Assembly (NCBI GenBank): GCA_018713485.1
Contig: DVOQ01000079.1
Span: 1 to 41,857 of the forward strand
Origin: Candidatus Avisuccinivibrio pullicola
Lineage (GTDB): Bacteria; Pseudomonadota; Gammaproteobacteria; Enterobacterales; Succinivibrionaceae
Direction: 5' to 3'
DNA: 41,857 nucleotides
Shown: in pieces, positions 16,714 through 24,473 of the stretch
How the letters are laid out: every line of letters begins with the position of its first letter
Numbering within the stretch: the stretch's first letter is position 1
Notes under the pieces: generated by a model
Database searches by the model: none
Told to the model about the DNA's origin: nothing
The model's input: only the letters and a program-made list of their open reading frames with translations
Program-made: the position numbers and the translations under genes

Positions 16714-17650
16714 GTGTCAGAACAGGATGAAAATTACTACTGCACGGACCGCTCTTTTAACCGCTTTAACGAATGCTTTTTTCAAGTATCTCATGGCCAC
16801 GGAAAAGCACAAGGAGTTCCTTCTTGATCTCATCAATGCCGTTTTCGATGACAGAAGGCCGGACTGTGTACATGGAACAATCACGGACTTAACACTTGAA
16901 GACCGCGAACTTACCGCGGAGCACGCACATGACAAACAGAGCCGTCTCGATATTCGCGCTACTACGTCAGAAGGTCAGCTCATCGATATTGAGGTGCAAA
17001 CCTATCCTGACGATCTTGGTGAACGCAGTCTCTATTACTTTGCCAAACTCTTCGGTACGCAGAGCGCTAAAGGCAAATCGTATAAAGAACTGAAACCGGT
17101 CGTGATCATCAATATTCTGTCCTTTGACCACTTTAAGAGCTCTCATAAATACCATTCCTGCTTCACCCTGCGAGAGGATGATGAGCATGCCCTTGTTCTT
17201 ACGGACAAGATATCAGTGCATTTCATAGAGGCTAATAAGTGCGAACACCTTTCTGACAAGAATAAGAATCGCCTTATTAGGTGGATGAGCTATTTAAACA
17301 ATACTGAGCCTGACGAAATTATGGAAATGGCTCAAGAAGACGAGATCTTCAAAAAAGTTCTGGAGGCAGAAAAAATGTTCGTCAAAGATCGTCAGGCTAT
17401 GCTCATGTACGAGGCCCAGGAGCGCTACGAGATGGAAATGGCCACGCGTTTTAAATCGGGAAAAGCTGAGGGTATAGCTGAAGGTATAGCTGAAGGAGAA
17501 AAACGGGAGCGTCTAAAAGCGGCTAATACCCTGCTTGAAGATCGTCTGCGTATAGCCAGAGAACTGTTCGACAAAGGACTATCGCCTGACTTTATCAGGA
17601 ATACAACAAAACTCAGCGACGAGCAGCTCGCCTCCCTGAGAAAAGCATAA
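16714..17650 (+). pseudogene. Rpn-family recombination-promoting nuclease, frameshifted near the start
   Basis: Rpn proteins are PD-(D/E)XK DNA endonucleases related to a transposase family. The main frame (16727-17650) reads FFKYLMATEKHKEFLLDLINAVFDDR, then SRLDIRATTSEGQLIDIEVQ with the D...ExQ nuclease core, a long helical region, an AEGIAEGIAEGE repeat and a basic C-terminal tail. The family's usual N-terminus, here CTDRSFNRFNECFF, lies in another frame that starts at GTG 16714 with a strong GGAGGAAGGA site. The frames part at a T6 run (16777-16782); five Ts would restore one continuous protein. As it stands the GTG frame stops soon after the run, and the ATG at 16727 gives a protein with an unrelated first 17 residues. 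It is either a slippage switch, an inactivated gene or a sequence indel. More AT-rich than its neighbours. Confidence 0.8.
16777..16782 (+). repeat. T6 run that breaks the Rpn reading frame
   Basis: Six Ts after GAATGC. With five, the GTG-initiated frame would continue as NECFFKYLMATEKHKEF, matching the usual Rpn N-terminus. The run is short for a phase-variation tract. Confidence 0.6.
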
Positions 17651-17684
17651 TGTTAGTCAAAGATCGTCAGGCTTTGCTCTTGTA
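17650..17684 (+). repeat. Direct repeat of an internal Rpn segment after its stop
   Basis: The 35 bases right after the Rpn stop repeat 17383-17416 of the same gene with about four mismatches, translating VKDRQALLL against VKDRQAMLM. This looks like a scrap of a second Rpn copy left by recombination or deletion. Confidence 0.6.
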
Positions 17685-17894
17685 GCAGTCGTGGAGATCC
17701 GCGGAAGGAAAGGCCTCTCTCCTCTGCCGGGGAGGAATGACAAAGCTTCCCCGCGCAGTGATTAGGAGGGATTCGTTACCTAGTGGAAGGAAAACCATTT
17801 AGACTAAACGTCAAAACACGGGCTGAAAGATGCGCCGGTCTTTAAGAAGAGCAACGGGCGCCGCAGACGCAAGCCACGGCGCGTCTTAAAAAGC

Positions 17895-18653
17895 TTAAGC
17901 CTCGTCTTCCTTATAGCCCTGATACTTATCGGTGCCGATCAGCGTCTGGGCGCGTTTAATCTCCTCTTCAGAGGGCGAGGGGGTATCCTTTAAGGTATAG
18001 TTAAAACCTAAGGTCTCCCACTTGAACATGCCAAAGGAGTGATAGGGGAGGATCTCAGCGCGGCGCACGTTCTTAAGCGTCGCGATAAAGTCGCCAAGGG
18101 CCTTTAAATCCTCTTCCCCGTCTGTGACGCCCGGCACCAGCACGTGGCGGATCCACAGCTTCTTGCCAAGGGAGTCGGTATAGCGGATGCAGTCAAGGAT
18201 ATTGTCATTGGGGACGTGGGTGAGCTCGCGGTGCGCGGCATCGCGGATGTGCTTCACGTCAATCATGAGCAGATCGGTGTACTTTAAGAGCTCGTTATAC
18301 TGAGAGAAGAATGGCTCCTCGCGGGTAAAGGGGCCTGCCGCGGTGTCGATGGTGGTATGCACGCCCTCGCTCTTGCAGAGCTTAAAGAACTCCACCATGA
18401 AATCCATCTGTAAAAGTGGCTCGCCGCCTGAGACGGTAATGCCGCCGCTCTTGCCCCAGTAGGAGCGGTATCTTAAGGCACGGTTTAAGATCTCCTCGGG
18501 GGTGTGCACCTCACCGCCGCCTAACTTCCAGGAGTCGGGATTGTGGCAGTAGCGGCAGCGCATCTGACAGCCCTGCATGAAGACCACGAAGCGCACGCCG
18601 GGACCGTCCACGGAGCCAAAGGTTTCAAAAGAATGCACGTAAGCCTGAGTCAT
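17895..18653 (-). CDS. pflA: Pyruvate formate-lyase activating enzyme
   Basis: A radical SAM enzyme that abstracts hydrogen from the active glycine of PflB to create its glycyl radical under anaerobic conditions. The 252-residue length is normal. The N-terminal VHSFETFGSVDGPGVRFVVF block is followed by CQMRCRYC (the CxxxCxxC iron-sulfur site, about residues 30-37) and SGGEPLLQ (the SAM-binding GGE motif). It sits directly downstream of pflB, separated by 96 bases that hold two terminator-type hairpins. It is probably expressed at a lower level by read-through or from its own weak promoter. A ribosome binding site AGGA precedes the start. Confidence 0.95.
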   Translation of the reverse strand: MTQAYVHSFETFGSVDGPGVRFVVFMQGCQMRCRYCHNPDSWKLGGGEVHTPEEILNRALRYRSYWGKSGGITVSGGEPLLQMDFMVEFFKLCKSEGVHTTIDTAAGPFTREEPFFSQYNELLKYTDLLMIDVKHIRDAAHRELTHVPNDNILDCIRYTDSLGKKLWIRHVLVPGVTDGEEDLKALGDFIATLKNVRRAEILPYHSFGMFKWETLGFNYTLKDTPSPSEEEIKRAQTLIGTDKYQGYKEDEA

Positions 18654-18674
18654 AGCTGTTTTTTCCTGGTTACT

Positions 18675-18694
18675 AAAAAGGCCCCGCAGGGCCT
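18675..18694 (-). terminator. Rho-independent terminator between pflB and pflA
   Basis: A 6-bp G/C stem (18679-18684 with 18689-18694) with a 4-base loop is followed on the minus strand by T4. It should reduce pflA transcription relative to pflB. Confidence 0.7.
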
Positions 18695-18712
18695 CTTTAT
18701 GATCTGACTTAA

Positions 18713-18733
18713 GGATCCCGCAGCGCGGGATCC
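18713..18733 (-). terminator. Strong hairpin just after the pflB stop
   Basis: A perfect 9-bp stem (18713-18721 with 18725-18733) with a 3-base loop, 17 bases after the pflB stop. It lacks a T tail, so it may protect the pflB mRNA 3' end, with the hairpin at 18675-18694 acting as terminator. Confidence 0.65.
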
Positions 18734-18749
18734 GCTCTGAAAGCGTACC

Positions 18750-20996
18750 TTACATGCTCTTGTGGCAGGTACGGGCGATCACGTCGAGCTGCTGCTCGCG
18801 GGTCAGATCGATGAACTTCACGGCGTAACCGGAGACGCGGATGGTGAAGTTGGCGTACTCGGGCTTCTCGGGGTGCTCCATGGCGTCGATGAGCTTCTCG
18901 GTACCGAAGACATTGACGTTGAGGTGGTGAGCGCCGCGCTCGAAGTAGCCGTCCATGACGCGCACGAGGTTACCGGTTCTCTCGCCTAAGTCATGACCTA
19001 AGGCATCCGGAGAGATGGTCTGGGTATTGGAGATACCGTCTAACGCATACTCGTAGGGGAGCTTGGCCACGGAGTTTAAGGAGGCTAATAAGCCGCTCTT
19101 CTCAGCGCCGTAGGAGGGGTTGGCACCCGGGGATAAGGGCTCACCGGCCTTTCTGCCATCGGGTAAGGAACCGGTGGCCTTACCGTACACCACGTTGGAG
19201 GTGATGGTAAGAATGGAGGTGGTGGGCTCGGAGTTACGGTAAGTGTGGTACTTCTTAATCTTGGTTAAGAAGGTCTTGAGCAGCCACACGGCCATCTCAT
19301 CGGCACGGTCATCGTCGTTGCCGTAACGCGGGAAGTCACCCTCGGTCTCGTAATCGACCACCACGCCCTGCTCGTTGCGGATGCACTTGACCTTGGCGTA
19401 CTTGATGGCGCACAGGGAGTCCACCACGTGGGAGAAGCCGGCGATACCGGTGGCGAAGGTACGGCGCACGTCGGTGTCGATGAGGGCCATCTCGGCGGCC
19501 TCATAGTAGTACTTGTCGTGCATGTACTGAATGAGGTTGAGGACGTTGACGTAGAGGCCGGCTAACCAGTCCATCATCACGTCGTAGTTGGCCATCACCT
19601 CGTCAAAGTCGAGGTACTCGGAGGTAATGGGACGGAACTTCGGGCCCACCTGGACTAAGGTCTTCTCGTCCACGCCGCCGTTGATGGCGTAGAGCATGCA
19701 CTTGGCGAGGTTGGCGCGGGCTCCGAAGAACTGCATTTCCTTACCGGTCTCGGTGGCGGACACGCAGCAGCAGATGGAGTAGTCATCGCCCCACACCGGA
19801 CGCATCACGTCATCGTTCTCGTACTGGATCGAGGAGGTGGTGATGGAGATCTTGGCGGCGTACTTGCGGAAGTTCTCCGGCAGGTTGCGCGAGTAGAGAA
19901 CGGTGAGGTTCGGCTCGGGGGACGGACCCATGTTCTCTAAGGTGTGCAGGAAACGGAAGTCGTTCTTGGTGACCATGGAGCGGCCGTCCATGCCTAAACC
20001 GGCAACTTCCAGGGTGGCCCACACGGGATCACCGGAGAAGAGCTGATTGTAGGAGGGAATACGGGCGAACTTGACCATACGGAACTTCATCACGATGTGG
20101 TCAACTAACTCCTGGGCCTCGGCCTCGGTTAAGGTGCCTTCCTTTAAGTCACGCTCGATGTAGATGTCAAGGAAAGTGGCGACACGGCCCACGGACATGG
20201 CGGCGCCGTTCTGGGTCTTGATGGCGGCCAGGTAACCAAAGTACAGCCACTGGAAGGCCTCGCGGGCATTATTGGCGGGCCTGGAGATATCAAAGCCGTA
20301 GTCGGCGGCCATCTGCTTCATCTGGCCCAGGGCGCGGATCTGATCGGATAACTCCTCGCGCTGACGGATGATGTCATCGGTCATGATGCCGCAGCCGCAG
20401 TTCTTTAAGTCTTCCTTCTTCTTGGCGATGAGGTAGTCGATACCGTAGAGGGCCACACGGCGGTAGTCGCCGACGATACGGCCACGGCCATAGGTATCGG
20501 GAAGGCCGGTGATGATCTTGTTCTTACGGGCAGCACGCATCTCGGGGGTGTAGGCATCGAACACGCCCTGATTGTGGGTCTTGTGGTACTCGTTGAAAAT
20601 CTTGGTGAACTTGGGATTGGGGGTATAGCCGTAGGTGGTGCAGGCTTCCTCAGCCATCTTGATGCCACCGAAAGGCATGAAAGCTCTCTTTAAGGGCTTG
20701 TCGGTCTGAAGGCCCACGACCTTCTCTAAATCCTGAGTGCCCTCGCCGATATAGGCGGCCTTGTAGGCGGTGATGCCGGAAACGACCTCGGTCTCCATGT
20801 CGAGGACGCCGCCCTTGGCGCGTTCCTGCTTCTGCAGATCCGAAACCATGCCCCACAGCTTGTTAGTGGCATCGGTAGGACCGCTAAGGAAGGACTCGTC
20901 ACCGTTATACATGGTGTAATTGTTCTGCACGAAGTCACGAACGTTTACATCATCCAGCCAGTGGGTTCCTTTGAAGCCACGCCATTCTGCTCTCAT
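18750..20996 (-). CDS. pflB: Formate C-acetyltransferase (pyruvate formate-lyase)
   Basis: A glycyl radical enzyme that converts pyruvate and CoA to acetyl-CoA and formate, the central step of mixed-acid fermentation in the cytoplasm. At 748 residues it is slightly shorter than the E. coli enzyme (about 760). Visible hallmarks are the active cysteines in [19 protein letters not shown] (C409-C411, the last two aligning with the catalytic pair), the [15 protein letters not shown] block, and the C-terminal RVSGYAVKF glycyl-radical loop (Gly723, 25 residues from the end, as in E. coli). A 1-kb AT-rich untranslated region lies upstream, and pflA follows after two hairpins. I see no clean FNR half-site pair near the start. 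Identification is secure. Confidence 0.97.
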   Translation of the reverse strand: MRAEWRGFKGTHWLDDVNVRDFVQNNYTMYNGDESFLSGPTDATNKLWGMVSDLQKQERAKGGVLDMETEVVSGITAYKAAYIGEGTQDLEKVVGLQTDKPLKRAFMPFGGIKMAEEACTTYGYTPNPKFTKIFNEYHKTHNQGVFDAYTPEMRAARKNKIITGLPDTYGRGRIVGDYRRVALYGIDYLIAKKKEDLKNCGCGIMTDDIIRQREELSDQIRALGQMKQMAADYGFDISRPANNAREAFQWLYFGYLAAIKTQNGAAMSVGRVATFLDIYIERDLKEGTLTEAEAQELVDHIVMKFRMVKFARIPSYNQLFSGDPVWATLEVAGLGMDGRSMVTKNDFRFLHTLENMGPSPEPNLTVLYSRNLPENFRKYAAKISITTSSIQYENDDVMRPVWGDDYSICCCVSATETGKEMQFFGARANLAKCMLYAINGGVDEKTLVQVGPKFRPITSEYLDFDEVMANYDVMMDWLAGLYVNVLNLIQYMHDKYYYEAAEMALIDTDVRRTFATGIAGFSHVVDSLCAIKYAKVKCIRNEQGVVVDYETEGDFPRYGNDDDRADEMAVWLLKTFLTKIKKYHTYRNSEPTTSILTITSNVVYGKATGSLPDGRKAGEPLSPGANPSYGAEKSGLLASLNSVAKLPYEYALDGISNTQTISPDALGHDLGERTGNLVRVMDGYFERGAHHLNVNVFGTEKLIDAMEHPEKPEYANFTIRVSGYAVKFIDLTREQQLDVIARTCHKSM

Positions 20997-22011
20997 ATTA
21001 AAACTCCTGTTTTAAAAACCAAAACGGTAAGCCACGTCTTTCTTTTTGCGAGATTTACCGCGCAGGGGATGAGAACCTCTGCTGTTCATCCTAAGTCGGG
21101 AGCATGATACCCCCATTTAAGGTACAAAACAACGTAATTTTTTCGCAGTTGAGAGGATTTTTCACCAGTCAGGCTTTCACTTTGCCGTAAACGTTTTCGC
21201 CGGCATTTTCCCGTGGGCCGCAGCGCAAGCCTGCCGCCAGATTTTTTATTTACAGATCAGTCTGTTACTTAAAAACGGACATTAATGGCCTGCACTTTCG
21301 CGCAGCGTTTATGCAATTTTTTTGCAACCCTCTTGCGCTTTTTTACGTATACCTGTAATGGTACCCCGTGTTTCAGACAGGGAACATCGCCTTTTTAAAG
21401 GCATCGTGCACTATTTTAGAGCAAAGGGTACGCTCTTTTTCTACTTAGTCAGCGGTTATGACCCATAAATCCGCGCCTTACCACCTTCAGTGCTCTTTCT
21501 CCGCCTTATCCCTCTTTTGGTGCACACTGCACCGCAGACGTGCCGGAGCCTACCGTGACAATCCGATCCCGATCACACTTTTAAACCGGAGGCTGTTTAC
21601 ACCGCAAAAAGGTCAATAGAGTGTAGTTTTTGTAAAATCCGCCCCTCCCTCCTCCCCCCATATTAAAGGAGCTTTAAAAACTCCCTTTTGCAACTTTACA
21701 CGCGGAGTTTAAAAGGAGATAAAGGGCTTGTCTTAGCCCCTTAGCGATAAACTTATATACAACCCCTCTTCCCGCTTTACCCCGGAGATTTGCGTAGAGT
21801 GCCGCGTCCCTTTGTGTAAACTCTTACATACAAGATTTAACAGTAAGATAAAAAATATACGTATTCTGTTTTCGGTTTCCGCAGGAGCTTAACCCCGTTT
21901 TCTGCCCCCCAACGCCTGCAAGCTTAGGCTCCTTATCTGAAATGTGAGCTGTCAGCTAGTCAGAACCCCTTCTTTTTGCGATCATCTTTTTAAATTACTT
22001 AAGGTTTACGC
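20997..22011. promoter_or_regulatory. 1-kb non-coding divergent region, pflB/DprA-like gene
   Basis: About 1,015 bases with no plausible gene on either strand. It should contain the promoters of pflB (minus) and the DprA-like gene (plus). I see T-rich patches near 21130 and 21300, an inverted repeat TGTAA-N4-TTACA at 21815-21828 that could be an operator, and an imperfect hairpin near 21722-21743. No FNR consensus (TTGAT-N4-ATCAA), riboswitch or tRNA was recognised. The length is unusual for this otherwise compact sequence. Confidence 0.5.
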
Positions 22012-23049
22012 ATGACGGACACGCTTTCCAACGCCACCTTCAATCTGCTGGCTCTTAAAACCCTGCCCGCCCTGACTTACGCCACGCTGCAGCGGCTAAG
22101 TCAGAGCACCGATCTGCATGCTCCTTTAGAAAAGGTGCTTGAGGAATGCAATGCGCTTCAGAAGCTGCTGCCTCACGACGCGCCCTTTCCCTTAAGTGAG
22201 GCCGATGCCCTTGAATTAAGACAGAGCGCGGTCAATCACGCCTTAATGGCCGCAAGATTAGGCCAGCGTCTTATCTCGCCTCTTGACAGCGACTTTCCCA
22301 CCCTCTTAAGGTCAAGTCCCTACTGTCCTCCCGTGCTGACGGTGGGCGGGAGCGCAGCGCTCTCGGGTAAGTCCTTCGCAGCTATCGTGGGCTCAGCGCA
22401 GCCTACCGCCCACGGCGCGGAAATCGCCCGCAGGCTGACCCGCTATCTGTGTCTTAACGGCTTTACCCCCGTAACCACGGATGATACGGGAGTAGCCGCG
22501 GCAGTTATCGAGGAGGGACTTGCCTTACGCGCCTCCCCCCTCATGATCCTTAAGGACAGCCCTGATCATCTCGCCTCTCATCCTCAGGTTGGACTTATCG
22601 GGGATCTCATTAACGAGGACGGCTCTTTTATCAGTGCCTGTCTCTATGGACATCTGCCCACGGAGCAGGACAGTTATTTTCAGCACTGTCTTCTCTCCGA
22701 CATCTCAGATTTTCTCATTGTGGTACAGTCAGGCAGGGACAGTCCCTGCCTCATGGCCGCTGCCGCGCAGCTTAAGAAGGGCGGCTCCGTGGCTGTGGTG
22801 TGTCCCACCGTCTACGACACGGAGCGCTACGCCTCCCGCGTGGAGGGCAACCTTATCCTGCTTGGCAGCAACCCTGAGGCTAAACTGAGGCTCTTAGGCC
22901 TCTCCCATCACTACGCACCGGCCGTAAACGACCGGCTCATTGTCATCCGCGACAAAAACGCTTATCCGCTCTTAAAGCGCCTGAGGATCGCCCGGGGACG
23001 CAACAGCGTAGCGCCCCCTGCAGGCGACGCCTCAGAAAGTGAAAAGTAG
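22012..23049 (+). CDS. Degenerate DprA/Smf-like protein
   Basis: It looks like a diverged relative of DprA, the cytoplasmic protein that loads RecA onto single-stranded DNA during transformation. The 345-residue chain has the family's layout: an N-terminal helical region, an ISPLDSDFPTLLRSSPYCPPVLTVGG segment typical of the DprA entry, then a Rossmann-like domain starting AAIVGSAQPTAHGAEIARRL, where DprA has AIVGSRxxTxYG. Further signs are ISDFLIVVQSGRDSPCLMAA and a VAVVCP strand. The usual SGGAxGID motif is replaced by TDDTGVAAAVIEEGLAL and the arginine of GSR is missing, so nucleic-acid binding may be altered. It could be the organism's only DprA or a paralogue. A weak TAAGG site precedes the start. 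Confidence 0.65.
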   Translation: MTDTLSNATFNLLALKTLPALTYATLQRLSQSTDLHAPLEKVLEECNALQKLLPHDAPFPLSEADALELRQSAVNHALMAARLGQRLISPLDSDFPTLLRSSPYCPPVLTVGGSAALSGKSFAAIVGSAQPTAHGAEIARRLTRYLCLNGFTPVTTDDTGVAAAVIEEGLALRASPLMILKDSPDHLASHPQVGLIGDLINEDGSFISACLYGHLPTEQDSYFQHCLLSDISDFLIVVQSGRDSPCLMAAAAQLKKGGSVAVVCPTVYDTERYASRVEGNLILLGSNPEAKLRLLGLSHHYAPAVNDRLIVIRDKNAYPLLKRLRIARGRNSVAPPAGDASESEK

Positions 23050-23053
23050 CTGA

Positions 23054-23073
23054 CGGGGAGATAACTCTCCCCG
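23054..23073. terminator. Shared terminator hairpin between convergent genes
   Basis: An 8-bp stem (23054-23061 with 23066-23073) with a 4-base loop lies in the 31-base gap between the stop of the DprA-like gene and the stop of the glycosyltransferase. It can serve both strands. Confidence 0.65.
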
Positions 23074-23080
23074 CAGAGGT

Positions 23081-24268
23081 TTAGTAGAGATGACTGTCAA
23101 GCAGCTCCGTTAAGGCGTTCATAAGCCTTTCCGTGCTCTTTTCGAGGGCGTTAACCGCCTGGGCGTGCGCGATTTCAGCCGTGAAATCCCGTGTCAGCGC
23201 CTCATGCAGGGCGTCATACCAGAGCCGGATATCCTCAAAGGTGGGCATGAGGGTCATATCCTCCATACAGGCGCGTGGTAGCTCCACGGTAAGACCGGCC
23301 CCCGCGATAGCCTCGGGCAGACCGCCACTGTCGGTACAGACCACGGGAATACCGTTCATGATGGCCTCAATGGCGTAATGCCCGCCGTCCTCGTTCCATA
23401 AAGACGGCATGAGCAGTACCCGGGTCATGGCGAAAATGGAGCGAAGATCGCCCGGGTTATCCACCACCTCGACATTGGGCAGATCGCGCGCCGAGATATC
23501 GAGGGGCGAGCCGTCTGACCAGCGCAGCGCCTTAATCACCTGAAAGAAGCGGCCGCGGGTCTGCACCACTAAAAAGCGCACCGGCACTCTCTCGCGGTGA
23601 CAGACCAGGGCGAGGCGCACGAAGACCGACAGACCTTTGGAGAACGAGGAATTGATCAGGGTCACGTAGGTGGGACGGCGCTCGGAGACGAGAATTTCGT
23701 CCTTTTTAATAAAGGGCCCTGCCGTGACCACGCGTGCCCCCGCGGCGTTCAGGCCGTAGGCGGTGGTGCGCGAGGCGGTAACCACCATGGCACAGTCAGC
23801 AAACTCGTAAGCGCGGTTAAGGCTCGTCATCAGCACGTAGACATAGGGCAGTCCCGCAAGACGCACCTCGCGGCGCAGCATTTCCGAGACATTGTCGATA
23901 TCCGACCCCAGCACCACATCGGGGCTGAAGGCGCGCAGATGATATTTAAGCGCCTCGATTATGAAACTGAGATCCGCGCCGCCTAACCGGCTCAGATCGC
24001 GCTCCTGCGTGGCGATAAGGCTGGTGCAGAGCTTCCCGTCCTCGGCATAGACCACATTGGGGGCGGGACGGGAGATCTTCAGCTCAGGAAAGTCTTCCCA
24101 CGGCAGTGTGGTGGAGGTCGGATAATCGCGGTAAATGCAGGTCAGGGATCTTACCTCACAGCCACGTTCAGTCAGGGCCTTTAGCATGGTACGCACGCGC
24201 GAGGCGCGCACCGAGCCACGGTCATAATAGGTTCGCAGGGAAAACCACAGAATCTTAAGCGGTCTCAG
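23081..24268 (-). CDS. GT4-like glycosyltransferase with an unclear start
   Basis: Probably a cytoplasmic or membrane-associated sugar transferase for cell-surface polysaccharide; donor and acceptor are unknown. The N-terminal part reads KILWFSLRTYYDRGSVRASR, typical of GT-B enzymes. The middle has SPDVVLGSDIDNVSE, and the C-terminal half has VLLMPSLWNEDGGHYAIEAIMNGIPVVCTDSGGLPEAI, the GT4 ExxxxG donor-binding block. The conserved N-terminus lies upstream of the first usable start in frame (GTG 24211), and the frame is open to a stop at 24296-24298 without ATG. A CTG at 24268 is my provisional start. An ATG at 24288 lies in another frame, and one extra G in the G4 run at 24269-24272 would join it to this protein. 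The true start, or a frameshift, is unresolved. Confidence 0.75.
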   Translation of the reverse strand: MRPLKILWFSLRTYYDRGSVRASRVRTMLKALTERGCEVRSLTCIYRDYPTSTTLPWEDFPELKISRPAPNVVYAEDGKLCTSLIATQERDLSRLGGADLSFIIEALKYHLRAFSPDVVLGSDIDNVSEMLRREVRLAGLPYVYVLMTSLNRAYEFADCAMVVTASRTTAYGLNAAGARVVTAGPFIKKDEILVSERRPTYVTLINSSFSKGLSVFVRLALVCHRERVPVRFLVVQTRGRFFQVIKALRWSDGSPLDISARDLPNVEVVDNPGDLRSIFAMTRVLLMPSLWNEDGGHYAIEAIMNGIPVVCTDSGGLPEAIAGAGLTVELPRACMEDMTLMPTFEDIRLWYDALHEALTRDFTAEIAHAQAVNALEKSTERLMNALTELLDSHLY

Positions 24269-24473
24269 CCCCGCCTGATCCCTGGCATCAGACTGCTACC
24301 GTACCGCTTCTCTTAACATCTTGCTCCTTCACTAGCCCTTTAAACTGCATCTTAGGCTACAGTATTGTAAAACTGCAATAAACCACCGTCAATTCCGCAT
24401 AATGTAAAACGTGCTCAGAATCAGACACACCGGCACCTGTACACCGGAAATGCTGAAGCGGGCGCACGACTGC

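Noticed and set aside
17468..17502. GGTATAGCTGAA repeats as a phase-variation or CRISPR-like repeat
   Set aside because: Only two to three units of 12 bases, in frame, encoding the AEGIAEG linker common in Rpn proteins; multiples of three do not switch frame.
20997..22011. tRNA, riboswitch or CRISPR array in the large spacer
   Set aside because: No cloverleaf-like arms, no regularly spaced repeats and no known aptamer core could be recognised by eye.
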